DNA of 64,000 nt, from assembly GCA_965660165.1 (NCBI GenBank), contig CBFHYU010000002.1:1-64000 (forward strand), read 5' to 3'. Both the position numbers and the translations under genes were made by a program. This DNA is from WTJO01 sp965660165. GTDB taxonomy: Bacteria > Pseudomonadota > Alphaproteobacteria > Puniceispirillales > Puniceispirillaceae. Numbering within the stretch: position 1 is the stretch's first letter; every line of letters begins with the position of its first letter. Of this stretch, positions 7,845 to 16,571 are shown in pieces. The notes below the pieces were generated by a model. The model had not been told where the DNA came from, ran no database searches, and worked only from the letters and a program-made list of their open reading frames with translations.

Positions 7845-8324
7845 TCAGTGTTTCTGTTTATAAGTCTGGATTGCGCTTGCAAGCATGTCTCTGTCGTGAC
7901 AATTAACGTCACACAGTCTGTTAAGGGCATTTAGCAATCTTTCTGCCTCGGCCAGCTGATTGAGGCTAAGATACATCTCGCCCATATATTCCATTGCTCT
8001 GGTATGGTTAGGGTCAAGTGACAATGCTGTGCTATAGGCAGATTTTGCCGTGTCAAAATCACCTATCTTTCTGGCACTAAAGCCTAGTAGATTCCAGCCA
8101 TCTGCATCATCTGGGCTTATTCTGACCTGCTGTGTTAGCAAATCAAATGCCCGCTGATAATGTTTATCTGAAATATGTTTGGTAGCTGTTTTCATCAGAT
8201 AGGATTGTTGCGACGTCTTTGATTGTTGATAGCCACTATCAGAACGTCCACTATCACTGCCACTACCCGCCGCAAAGGCAGTAGCTGAAAAACACATACA
8301 TATAATTAAGAACGCCCGAACCAT
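7845..8324 (-). CDS. Exported TPR-repeat protein
   Basis: 159 residues. Residues 1-19 form a typical Sec signal peptide (basic start, hydrophobic core, AFA-A cleavage region). After a Ser/Gly-rich linker, residues ~48-150 contain three tetratricopeptide repeats, with recognisable helix pairs such as DGWNLLGFSARKIGDFDTAKSAYSTALSLDPNH. Two cysteines near the C-terminus (LCDVNC) may form a disulfide. It is likely a periplasmic scaffold; no partner is evident. The ~90 nt downstream to marC and ~150 nt upstream hold no other gene. Confidence 0.85.
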   Translation of the reverse strand: MVRAFLIICMCFSATAFAAGSGSDSGRSDSGYQQSKTSQQSYLMKTATKHISDKHYQRAFDLLTQQVRISPDDADGWNLLGFSARKIGDFDTAKSAYSTALSLDPNHTRAMEYMGEMYLSLNQLAEAERLLNALNRLCDVNCHDRDMLASAIQTYKQKH

Positions 8325-8415
8325 ATCTATACCCCAAATGAGATGACATTGTGCTACTTGATATGGATACGAGATATCTTGTGATTAAGATGGATGATGG
8401 CAATAGTTTTTTTCA

Positions 8416-8438
8416 CATGCCTGACATAGGTCAGCATG
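8416..8438. repeat. Inverted repeat in the gap between the zinc-ribbon and TPR genes
   Basis: The arms CATG-CTGAC and GTCAG-CATG form a 9-bp stem with one bulged C and a 4-nt loop. A run of seven T lies on its left on the plus strand, which is the wrong side to make it an intrinsic terminator for the flanking minus-strand genes. The role is unknown; an operator or processing site is possible. Confidence 0.35.
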
Positions 8439-8472
8439 ACGCCAATCACCCCTTAATTACTGCTAGCGGGCG

Positions 8473-8661
8473 TTAGATATTACAGCTCATATCTTCACCA
8501 CAACATAATGGTGATTTAATTTTGCCTTCACAGCTTGGGCATTTTGCTATCTGGACAGTTCTATCGCCAAGATCAAGACTAGCATCTACAAGCGGAACGT
8601 CACATTTTGCGCATGTTGTATTTACCGCCATGCCGCATTTACCACATTCATATTTGGCCAT
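8473..8661 (-). CDS. Small zinc-ribbon protein
   Basis: 62 residues with eight or more cysteines arranged as CGKC (residues 6-9), CAKC (17-20), CPSC (about 41-44) and CCGEDMSC near the C-terminus. That is enough for two zinc-ribbon modules. The sequence is evenly charged between the knuckles and lacks a signal peptide. It has a purine-rich ribosome-binding site before its ATG. The family is recognisable as a short conserved bacterial zinc-ribbon protein, but no function is assigned. It is a single-gene unit upstream of the TPR gene. Confidence 0.75.
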   Translation of the reverse strand: MAKYECGKCGMAVNTTCAKCDVPLVDASLDLGDRTVQIAKCPSCEGKIKSPLCCGEDMSCNI

Positions 8662-8731
8662 AATATCCTCCGTTGATATAGATCAAAGCCTATCATCATA
8701 TCAAACTTGCTTCAAACTCTTTACGCTGTGG

Positions 8732-10498
8732 CTAGAGCGTTTCAAGCTCGTCTATCATGCCGCTTATCATATCAAGACCAAGATGCCAGAAAGATTTATC
8801 CGTCGGATTAAGCCCAAACACCTCAAGCGCGGTATCATAGCGCACCGTGCCTCCTGCACTTAGCAAGCCTGTATAATGTGTGATAAAATCTTGCCGTTCT
8901 GACGCAGACGATATTTGATATTTCTGCCAAAGCGCATTGACCAGACAATCACCAAATGCATAAGCATAGACATAAAATGGCGTGTGGATAAAATGCGGAA
9001 TATAGCTCCAGATAGCACGGTAGCTATCATCAAGATATAGTGCAGGGCCTAATGCCTGAGCTTGGGTCTCCATCCAAATATCGCCAAGCATATCTGCTGA
9101 TAATTCGCCCTGTTTACGGCTATCATGCACCCGCGTCTCAAAGTTATGAAAGGCGATTTGGCGTACCACCGTATTCATCATATCCTCTACTTTGCCAGCG
9201 AGCAAAAAGCGGCGTTTTGCGGGATCATCTGTTCTATCCATGAGCGCATTAAAGGCTAGCATTTCAGCAAAAACAGAGGCTGTTTCAGCTAGTGTAAGCG
9301 GCGTGTCTGCCATCAAATAGCCTTTGGGCGCGGCCAGCATCTGATGCACACCATGCCCCATCTCATGGGCAAGTGTCATTACATCACGCGATTTACCATC
9401 ATAATTCATCAAAATATAGGGATGCGCAGAGGGCACTGTTGGATGCGAGAATGCACCAGAGGTTTTGCCTGTGCGGATAGCCGCATCAATCCAGCGTTTT
9501 TCGAAAAACTGGCCTGCCTTATCTGCCATGCCTGCATCAAAATTGGCAAAGGCAGACATCACAATGTCTTTGGCCTCATCCCAGCTAAATCGCCTGTCAT
9601 CATCTCCTGGTAGCGGGGCATTTCTATCCCACCAGTTTAGCTGTTTTACGCCCATCCAGCTTGCTTTCATCTGGTAATAACGGTGGGCAATATCTGGCAT
9701 TCTGGTGGTCACAGCCTCTGCCAGCGCATCTACGGTCACATCATCTACATCATTTGCCAGATTTCGGGACGAGACAGGCCGCGCAAAGCCGCGCCATCTA
9801 TCGTCAATTTCCTTATCTTTCACAATTGTGTTCATAATCAAACAGAATAGACGCTGGTTATCTACCATTTGAGATGAAAAAGACTGGCCTGCTTCACGCC
9901 TTGTCTCTGCATCTGTATCAGATAACGCATTTAGAATTTCAGATTCGCTTACCTCGCCACCTTTGAAGGAAAAGCGCATCGCTGTCATGGTTTCATCAAA
10001 CAGCCTGACCCATGCGCCGCGCCCTGTGGGCGTGCGCTCTACCAGCATTTGTTCTAGCCGCGTTTCAAGCTGATATGGCGCGCCAAGCCGCAAGCGTCTT
10101 AGCCATGGCTCAAACGCAAAAAATTCTGGCGTCTTTAGCGCTGTCTGATAGGCCGCTTCCTCCATCTCTGCTAGTTCAAGCTCGATAAATAACAGCCCCG
10201 AGGACAGATCAGACAGTGCTTCTCTGATATTCTGCGCACGGCTGGCATTATCCGCATTTGACATATCAGCCGCAAAGGCAAGGTCAGCATGTGACATCAT
10301 CCGAGACAGAGCCTCAGAGAGTTGCTGATAGTCATGTATGACGCTAGCAATCGTGTCTGCTGGCTGGCTGGCGAGTGTGCCTTTATAGATGGCAAGCTTG
10401 TCAACCTGCTGGCGAGCCTCTGCTAAATCAGCCTTCCGCTTTGCCGCATCATCTGTATAAAGTTCAGTTAAATCCCAGCTAGGTAATGCGTCATCCAT
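8732..10498 (-). CDS. pepF: M3 family oligoendopeptidase (PepF/OEPF type)
   Basis: 588 residues, matching the M3B oligoendopeptidase F length. The catalytic zinc motif is LAHEMGHGVHQ (H-E-x-x-H) with a downstream Glu ligand in LTLAETASVFAEMLAF. The N-terminal half is the all-helical M3 lobe. It degrades short peptides in the cytoplasm; no signal peptide is present. The gene is monocistronic, flanked by a zinc-ribbon gene downstream and a DUF3833 lipoprotein upstream on the same strand. Confidence 0.95.
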   Translation of the reverse strand: MDDALPSWDLTELYTDDAAKRKADLAEARQQVDKLAIYKGTLASQPADTIASVIHDYQQLSEALSRMMSHADLAFAADMSNADNASRAQNIREALSDLSSGLLFIELELAEMEEAAYQTALKTPEFFAFEPWLRRLRLGAPYQLETRLEQMLVERTPTGRGAWVRLFDETMTAMRFSFKGGEVSESEILNALSDTDAETRREAGQSFSSQMVDNQRLFCLIMNTIVKDKEIDDRWRGFARPVSSRNLANDVDDVTVDALAEAVTTRMPDIAHRYYQMKASWMGVKQLNWWDRNAPLPGDDDRRFSWDEAKDIVMSAFANFDAGMADKAGQFFEKRWIDAAIRTGKTSGAFSHPTVPSAHPYILMNYDGKSRDVMTLAHEMGHGVHQMLAAPKGYLMADTPLTLAETASVFAEMLAFNALMDRTDDPAKRRFLLAGKVEDMMNTVVRQIAFHNFETRVHDSRKQGELSADMLGDIWMETQAQALGPALYLDDSYRAIWSYIPHFIHTPFYVYAYAFGDCLVNALWQKYQISSASERQDFITHYTGLLSAGGTVRYDTALEVFGLNPTDKSFWHLGLDMISGMIDELETL

Positions 10499-10571
10499 CT
10501 GCTCAATAGTCCGTCTATAAAAATATGTTAAATGCTAGCTACCCTATTTAGATAGGCGCATTTAGGCCAGA

Positions 10572-11189
10572 TTACCATCTTTCAAGTTGAAAATTATTTT
10601 GTGCCAATTCTGCCTGTGCTAGTGCGCCGCGCAGAAATACCAGCGTAACCGTGCCAAGCTCAATCCCCCATTTTGTGACATGCGCCCTATTTATCGCCAG
10701 ATTATCGCTCATCTGATAGATAAAATCATCAAAGCGGACATGCAGATCATTCTTTCCAATCGCCAGCATAATATCATAAGACCAGCTTAGCGCATTGCCT
10801 GCCGCTCTGCCTGTGGCGCTGCCTGTCACATCATCTGCCCTGCCTTCATAACGGGTGATGCCGTCTGGTTGTTGTGATGCAGAAATGCGCCAGATACGCG
10901 TTGCTTGCTCGCCATCATCATATAAAAATTCTTCATCCAGAATCAGAATATCCTGTTCCATTCTACCCTTTATGCGCACCCTGAACTGGCGCTTTAGCTG
11001 ACCGAACCTATCTTCAAAAATACCATAGGCTATGGTCTCGCCTTCAAAAAATTCAGCAAGAGATAGGCGCGGCTTGCTATCCTTAAAACGGTCAATATCA
11101 GGGGCAGAACATCCTGCCAGCACGAAAAGCATAAGCCCTAAGCTTAGGCGCGTAGCATAGCCGATATAGCGGCTGTAATTTACGGTCAT
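10572..11189 (-). CDS. DUF3833 family lipoprotein
   Basis: 205 residues. A lipoprotein signal peptide ends in the lipobox LAGC at about residues 24-27, so the mature protein would be lipid-anchored. The body matches DUF3833, with AEFFEGETIAYGIFEDRFGQLKRQF, DEEFLYDDGEQATRIWRI and WSYDI segments. The fold is probably a beta-rich lipocalin-like barrel; function is unknown. The upstream 210 nt to the next gene (11190-11400) is a divergent promoter region with no other gene. Confidence 0.88.
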   Translation of the reverse strand: MTVNYSRYIGYATRLSLGLMLFVLAGCSAPDIDRFKDSKPRLSLAEFFEGETIAYGIFEDRFGQLKRQFRVRIKGRMEQDILILDEEFLYDDGEQATRIWRISASQQPDGITRYEGRADDVTGSATGRAAGNALSWSYDIMLAIGKNDLHVRFDDFIYQMSDNLAINRAHVTKWGIELGTVTLVFLRGALAQAELAQNNFQLERW

Positions 11190-11400
11190 TATCTTGCATC
11201 CATGTCTGAATTACGGGTTAGCTATAATGCCTGTCTAGGGCTGAGCTATCAGAAGATATACGCATTCGCATAGCCTAGCGGATGGGCGTGATGTGCAAGA
11301 GGGCGTAATACTGGACAGATAGAGGCTATTTCTGATAGCGCTATATCATAGACGATGCTGTATGAACACGCTCAGCATGTGGTATTCCCAACTATATTAA

Positions 11401-12690
11401 GTGATAGATAGCAAAGCCGTGACCCCTGCCAGCCCCCCTTCTACTGCTGATTTTATCCGTTCTGAATGGCGGTTTCTGCTATATGGGCTTTTAATGTCAT
11501 TATGGTCATCTTTTGGTCAGACCTTTTTCATCTCTCTTTTTTCTGGCGAAATACGCAGTGATCTAGGATTAAGTCATGGGGCATTTGGCAGTTATTACGC
11601 CATTGCTACAACCTTATCTGCCCTTAGCCTATTCTGGCTTGGCAAGCTGGCTGATTCAATCTCGGTGCCCCGTCTATCGCTGATGTCCATTGGCGGGGTC
11701 TGTTTAGCAGCACTGCATTTTTCGACAATTAGCTCAGTTGCTGGGCTATGTCTTGGGATATATTTATTGCGGCTTTCAGGTCAAGGGATGATGTATCATG
11801 TCTATTCAACCGCAATGGGCAGGCGTTATCAGGCTACACGCGGGCGGGCATTGGCATTTACAGGTTTTGGTATGAATTTAGGGGAAGCCATATTTCCAGT
11901 GCTTGTGATTGTAGCGCTAGGGTTTGTTGATTGGCGGCTTATCTGGTTGATACTGCCTGCCTTTGCCTTTATTAGCTTTGCTCCGTTTATCGCCAACCTG
12001 TGCCAACGCACAAAATATCAAGATGGGCTAGGCAGAGAGCTTCCAATAGACGCAATTGACCCTGAAACTGACCTGTCTGACCAGCCAGAAATAAGACGAT
12101 ATCAGGTAAAGGGCGATGTGATATTTTGGTCTGTCATCATCTGGCTTATGATGATACCTGGCTTTGTGATAACAGGGCTGTTTTTTCACCAAATCCATAT
12201 TGCCCAGCTAAAAGATGTGCCGCTATGGGTCTGGTCATCAAATTATATCTGGTACGCTATGGCGGCTATTGGCGGGGCGGTGCTGTCTGGTATGTTGATA
12301 GACAGATTCAGCGCCCATAAAATCGCCAGCTTTGCCCAGCTTTTTTTGCTGGCGGCGCTTATGATGCTATATCTGGCAGATGCGCCTTTCTGGCTTGCAC
12401 TATTTTTTGTGCTATTTGGCGCTTCTGGCGGGGTAATGCAGCCTGTGATAAATGCGCTTCTGGCAGAACGCTATGGCACAAGATGGCTTGGCGAGATTAA
12501 AGCGCTTGCCTCACCCTTAAATGTATTTTCAAGCGCGCTTTCACCTGCGGTGATGGGCTGGATGATAGATAAAGGGGTTGGGCTGGACGGGCTAATGCTG
12601 ATGCTTGGGCTGATGGCTATTATCAATATTGTGATGCCCTTTGTGATGTTTAACCTGTTAGGGCGCACTGTCTTTACCCCAAACGCCTAG
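11401..12690 (+). CDS. MFS transporter
   Basis: 429 residues with twelve predicted membrane segments and a long central cytoplasmic loop (residues ~200-240). The loop between segments 2 and 3 contains GKLADSISVPRLSLM, a weak version of the MFS motif A. It resembles the monocarboxylate/oxalate-formate branch of MFS in arrangement. The GTG start at 11401 lacks a clear Shine-Dalgarno sequence; an in-frame GTG six codons on is an alternative. Substrate cannot be deduced. It converges on a DUF3422 gene with only 24 nt between stops. Confidence 0.85.
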   Translation: MIDSKAVTPASPPSTADFIRSEWRFLLYGLLMSLWSSFGQTFFISLFSGEIRSDLGLSHGAFGSYYAIATTLSALSLFWLGKLADSISVPRLSLMSIGGVCLAALHFSTISSVAGLCLGIYLLRLSGQGMMYHVYSTAMGRRYQATRGRALAFTGFGMNLGEAIFPVLVIVALGFVDWRLIWLILPAFAFISFAPFIANLCQRTKYQDGLGRELPIDAIDPETDLSDQPEIRRYQVKGDVIFWSVIIWLMMIPGFVITGLFFHQIHIAQLKDVPLWVWSSNYIWYAMAAIGGAVLSGMLIDRFSAHKIASFAQLFLLAALMMLYLADAPFWLALFFVLFGASGGVMQPVINALLAERYGTRWLGEIKALASPLNVFSSALSPAVMGWMIDKGVGLDGLMLMLGLMAIINIVMPFVMFNLLGRTVFTPNA

Positions 12691-12714
12691 CCTATGGGCT
12701 GTTGCAACACACGC

Positions 12715-14022
12715 CTATTGCGGGCGAGATATTCTGCTGACCATATGGCTGCCACGACGCAAAATAAGCGCAATCCCTATTGCCACAAATGGCAGGCTGA
12801 CGGCCTTAATTACATCAACAGATAAAGAGGCTGTCATTGTCTCAGGCAGTAATTTTGCCACTACCCCGACAAGCCCGACCCCATAATAAGTGCCCGCAAT
12901 CACCGATAGCCCTTCAACTGTCTGTTGCAAACGAAGTTGGGCTTGTGCGCGTCTATCCATTGAAGATAGTAAATCGGTATTTTGTTTCTGAATACTATAT
13001 TCAGTATGGGTGCGTAATAACGAGCCTGTGCGCTCAACACGTCTAGACAAGCCCTCAAGCCGTGTCACAAACGCCTTACAGGTCTGAAGTGCTGGCATCA
13101 TCCGCCTATCCAGAAAGCCATATAGCCCCTGATGCCCGTCAAGCCGCGACAGGTTTAGCCGTTGCATCCGCGCATAAAACACATCCTGATACGCATTGGT
13201 GGCAGACAGTCTGAAGCTGGTTTCTGCTGACAGCTTTTCAACCTGTGCCGCTAGGCGGGATAATTGCGGTAACAGGCTACCAAGATGCTGGCTACCTTCG
13301 CCAATCAGATTGCTGATGGCGGTTGTGAGCTGTTCAAGATCAGCTTCAATCTGGCTTAGCTCTGCGCTGTGGGCACGCACAACTGGCAAGCCTAATAGTG
13401 TAAGCATCCGATAGGTTTCAAGCTCAACCATCCGCAACAATACCCTGCCTGTGCGCTCAGCAGAAAGGTGGTTATTGAATAACACTGCACGCGAAAACCC
13501 ATTTTCATCACAATCAAAGCCAAAATGCACCTGCCCCGCCCCATCCGAAATTAGGCTAGAGGCAGACGTGCGGCTATCCAGCATTGCCATTGCCGCATCA
13601 GGGGTCATGGATTTAGGGGCTTTACCCCCTATTTCAAGCCAGATGGCATGAAACACAGGCTGACCAATCTTGTCTATTAACGAGAATGGCAGATGGCTAT
13701 TGGCCGACAGATCAAATGCCTTTGCTGGCAGGCCAGCTTTTTTGCCTGAATCTTTGGTTATAAAACTAAGCGTGACAAATTCACTATGTCGCTCTGCTCT
13801 GAGCGCAAAATCATCAAACGCCTCACGCCTGAATTTCTCGTCAGAGGTAATGACTGATCTGCCATGCGATACTAGCCACTCATTGATAGGTGAAAATAAT
13901 GCATCATCCCCTGATTGGGGTAGAAAAATATAACGGATAAATCGCCCTGTCCCTTCAAAATCATGGAATGGGCGGGTATGTAACTCTTCATTTAGAATAG
14001 CACGCACAGGATGTTGCTTCAT
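12715..14022 (-). CDS. DUF3422 family membrane protein
   Basis: 435 residues. The N-terminus HPVRAILNEELHTRPFHDFEG is the diagnostic DUF3422 start, and the central ELETYRMLTLLGLPVVRAHSAEL and QKQNTDLLSSMDRRAQAQLRLQQTVEGLSVIAGTYY stretches are also family hallmarks. Two hydrophobic segments at the extreme C-terminus anchor it in the membrane, with the long helical part probably cytoplasmic. The architecture, a coiled-coil domain plus two terminal membrane helices, is reminiscent of CorA-like proteins, but ion transport is not shown. Confidence 0.92.
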   Translation of the reverse strand: MKQHPVRAILNEELHTRPFHDFEGTGRFIRYIFLPQSGDDALFSPINEWLVSHGRSVITSDEKFRREAFDDFALRAERHSEFVTLSFITKDSGKKAGLPAKAFDLSANSHLPFSLIDKIGQPVFHAIWLEIGGKAPKSMTPDAAMAMLDSRTSASSLISDGAGQVHFGFDCDENGFSRAVLFNNHLSAERTGRVLLRMVELETYRMLTLLGLPVVRAHSAELSQIEADLEQLTTAISNLIGEGSQHLGSLLPQLSRLAAQVEKLSAETSFRLSATNAYQDVFYARMQRLNLSRLDGHQGLYGFLDRRMMPALQTCKAFVTRLEGLSRRVERTGSLLRTHTEYSIQKQNTDLLSSMDRRAQAQLRLQQTVEGLSVIAGTYYGVGLVGVVAKLLPETMTASLSVDVIKAVSLPFVAIGIALILRRGSHMVSRISRPQ

Positions 14023-14123
14023 ATTTCTGCCTCAATCACAGACCTATAGTTATTTTGAATCTGATGTATGCTAGTCTTATTTTGCTACACGCTTTATAAA
14101 ATAATATAGCGATATGATAGGGT

Positions 14124-14645
14124 ATGCCAACTGTGATAATATATTCCAAGCTGAAACTGCCTGTTTTTTTGCCTGTTTTTCCCCTGATAATAAGCATAAT
14201 AACAGCTAGCCTACCTACGGCTGTGTTGGCTGAAACACACCCGTTACGGCTAGAGGGGGTATGGTTCACCTGCGAGTTTGCCAGAAGCCAAAGCGCACCA
14301 GATGATAACTGTGTCATGTTTGATGATGAAGGCTTTGAAGTGATTGACGGGGAATTGAGCTATCTTCGCAATGAATGGTCAGAAGAGACGAAATGCAGAG
14401 GCAATAAAAAAGGCCAGTGCTTTTTATCAAGCGAGCCAGAAATTAGCGTATCTGTGAAGCCAGTCGGGAAAATAGGCATTGACGATAATGCGATTTTTGT
14501 TAGCTATTTAGCCTGTACCCAAAAATTCAGCATTGCCCAAAAAGACGGGTTTGTTGAGGTAATACCAGATGCAAATAGATGTTTCTGGGCAAAAAAACGC
14601 CATTTTTATGTAAGCAGATATACTGGAAAGCTAAACAGGCAATGA
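14124..14645 (+). CDS. Exported hypothetical protein, cysteine-containing
   Basis: 173 residues, no family recognised. Residues 1-37 form a long signal peptide with a hydrophobic core and an AVLAET cleavage region. The mature part has about seven cysteines, including FTCEF, DNCVMF, KCRGNKKGQCF, YLACTQ and NRCFW, suggesting periplasmic disulfides. It is otherwise mixed alpha/beta with no catalytic motif. Its TGA stop overlaps the ATG of the ygfZ-type gene (ATGA), so the two are translationally coupled. Function is unknown. Confidence 0.7.
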   Translation: MPTVIIYSKLKLPVFLPVFPLIISIITASLPTAVLAETHPLRLEGVWFTCEFARSQSAPDDNCVMFDDEGFEVIDGELSYLRNEWSEETKCRGNKKGQCFLSSEPEISVSVKPVGKIGIDDNAIFVSYLACTQKFSIAQKDGFVEVIPDANRCFWAKKRHFYVSRYTGKLNRQ

Positions 14646-15502
14646 CACAGTTTTTTCATCATCAGGATATGCATCTTATTTCAGTTGATGGCGAAGATGC
14701 CGCTAATTTTCTGAATGATTTACTTACCGCCCAAATAGCAAAACTGGATATGCAGACCGCACGGATGGCATGTCTGCTTAGCCCACAAGGCCGCATTTTA
14801 TTTGATATGATGGTGGTACGACATGCTGAAAATAAGGTCTATCTGATAACTGAAACAGCTCAGGCAGAAAGGCTGGCAAAATTGCTGATGATGTATCGGC
14901 TTAGGCGTAAGGTTACAATCGCAATTAAAACAGGTGTTCAGATTGGCCATATATGTGATGCGCCCACAGATAATCAGGCACATATTATTGCGCGCGCGGA
15001 TGAACGCAATCACCAGCTAGGCTATATAGCTATCCTGACTGAGGATGCTAGCCATCAATTCGAGCTTTGTGATGATGCCAGCTGGCAGACCAACAGGATC
15101 CGTCTTGGCATCCCGCAAAGCGCAACAGATTTGACCCCAAATAGAGCCCTGATGCTAGAAGCTGGGCTAGAACATCTGAATGCAGTTGATTTCAAAAAAG
15201 GATGCTATGTCGGTCAGGAAGTAACAGCTCGTACCCATTATCGAGGGCTGGTGAAGCGGCGTATCCTGCCAGTGCATGCCCATTCAGCCATATTTGAAAC
15301 TGGCCAACAAATAGACTGGCAAGACAAGCAAATCGGCACAGTGCTTTCGGTAGATCATAGTAAAGAGATAGCATTAGCATCTATTAGGCTAGACGCTGTT
15401 CACAATGCCAGCGAGGATGCGCCGCTGATGATAGATGGCAATAACATCAGCATAGATATTCCAGACTGGATGCAACCACTGCCCAGATTTGATAATAGCT
15501 AG
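14642..15502 (+). CDS. ygfZ: YgfZ/GcvT-domain protein (folate-dependent Fe-S assembly factor)
   Basis: 286 residues from the ATG that overlaps the preceding stop; 21 upstream in-frame codons lie inside the previous gene and are discarded. The tetrahydrofolate-binding GcvT fold is recognisable, with FLNDLLTAQIAKLD near the start and the family signature KGCYVGQEVTARTHYRG (K-G-C-Y-x-G-Q-E) around residues 182-198. Family members help maintain or repair certain 4Fe-4S enzymes. It converges with the next gene, and both stop codons sit on one CTAG at 15499-15502. Confidence 0.93.
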   Translation: MTQFFHHQDMHLISVDGEDAANFLNDLLTAQIAKLDMQTARMACLLSPQGRILFDMMVVRHAENKVYLITETAQAERLAKLLMMYRLRRKVTIAIKTGVQIGHICDAPTDNQAHIIARADERNHQLGYIAILTEDASHQFELCDDASWQTNRIRLGIPQSATDLTPNRALMLEAGLEHLNAVDFKKGCYVGQEVTARTHYRGLVKRRILPVHAHSAIFETGQQIDWQDKQIGTVLSVDHSKEIALASIRLDAVHNASEDAPLMIDGNNISIDIPDWMQPLPRFDNS

Positions 15503-16536
15503 CGTTTGACAATCTGCTGTTTCAGCCAGTAAGTGGCTATCTCATATAGAATAAGGGTTACGACCACGCCGCCAAACAGCCATTTAGAGTGTGTCGGCGT
15601 TGATAGTGCAACCACAGCGCCAAATAGCGGCAGGCTCCAGCTAATCACAGCAGATATAGAATTGGCTAGATAGGGCGCAAGCTGGCTGTTCCGAGAAATG
15701 TAAGCATAGATCAAACTATGTAGGTGGCGCGTATCTGGCGCCATTGTATTTCTGCCAGTAACTTTGCGTCTGATAGTAGATCTCAACAGCTCATAAAAGG
15801 GATAAAAGATGATAATCAGGCTAGCAAAAGCCGATATTCCGTCATTTCGTTCACTTAGCAAAATAGCAAGCATAGCAACCAGAGCGCCAGACAGATAAGC
15901 GCCACCATCCCCTGCAAAAATGCGCCCAAACGGAAAATTCAATATAAAGCACCCTAGCAAGCTAGCCCCAAATATCATGGCGATTATAAATAGCTGGCTA
16001 TCCCCTGCCTGTTTGGCAATGATACCGATTGCCCCTACCATTATAATTGTGGTGCCAATAGATAAGCCGTTCAGCCCGTCAATAATATTCACCGCATTGG
16101 TCAGGGTAGCAATCGCTAATATCGTTACCAGCATGGACAGCCAGCTAATCTGTAACATCCAATCAATATAGCTGATATGAACATCGGTGATGCGAACATC
16201 TGTTATCACAATAAACATAAGCCCTGTTATCAGCGTAACCACCAATCTGATAGTCGCAGAGATGCGGGCGGTAATATCTTCGCAAAGTCCAATTAACAAT
16301 ACAGGCGCACTAGCCAATAATAAACTAAATAACAGATATTGTGTCTCGCCAGCCAACCCATAGCAGCCAGCTAGCAATGCGCCCCCAATCGCAACACCGC
16401 CTAATCTAGGCACATACCCTGTATGAAGCTGTTGCGGGCCTGAATGGTTACGATTAACCACACGCTGATGAAAGGGCGCAGTTGCAACCAGCAACAGGCT
16501 GATAATCAGGCTAATGGAGAATGTGATAAGGCTCAT
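15499..16536 (-). CDS. Polyprenyl-phosphate N-acetylhexosamine-1-phosphate transferase (WecA/MraY superfamily)
   Basis: 345 residues with ten or eleven membrane segments. Family motifs are VPRLGGVAIG after the first helix, the Mg-binding NAVNIIDGLNGLSIG loop, and FPFGRIFAGDGGAYLSGAL with the catalytic Asp region, followed by a basic cytoplasmic loop ending DTRHLHSLIY. Such enzymes load a sugar-1-phosphate from a UDP-sugar onto undecaprenyl phosphate, starting O-antigen, capsule or protein-linked glycan synthesis. The exact sugar is undetermined. No glycan cluster surrounds it, though an STT3-type transferase and other glycosyltransferases occur elsewhere in the window. Confidence 0.92.
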   Translation of the reverse strand: MSLITFSISLIISLLLVATAPFHQRVVNRNHSGPQQLHTGYVPRLGGVAIGGALLAGCYGLAGETQYLLFSLLLASAPVLLIGLCEDITARISATIRLVVTLITGLMFIVITDVRITDVHISYIDWMLQISWLSMLVTILAIATLTNAVNIIDGLNGLSIGTTIIMVGAIGIIAKQAGDSQLFIIAMIFGASLLGCFILNFPFGRIFAGDGGAYLSGALVAMLAILLSERNDGISAFASLIIIFYPFYELLRSTIRRKVTGRNTMAPDTRHLHSLIYAYISRNSQLAPYLANSISAVISWSLPLFGAVVALSTPTHSKWLFGGVVVTLILYEIATYWLKQQIVKR

Positions 16537-16571
16537 TGCATCTCTTTAATCTAAATTAAGATACTCACTCT

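Noticed and set aside
8416..8438. Intrinsic terminator of the zinc-ribbon gene
   Set aside because: The T-run is on the wrong side of the stem for the minus-strand transcript.
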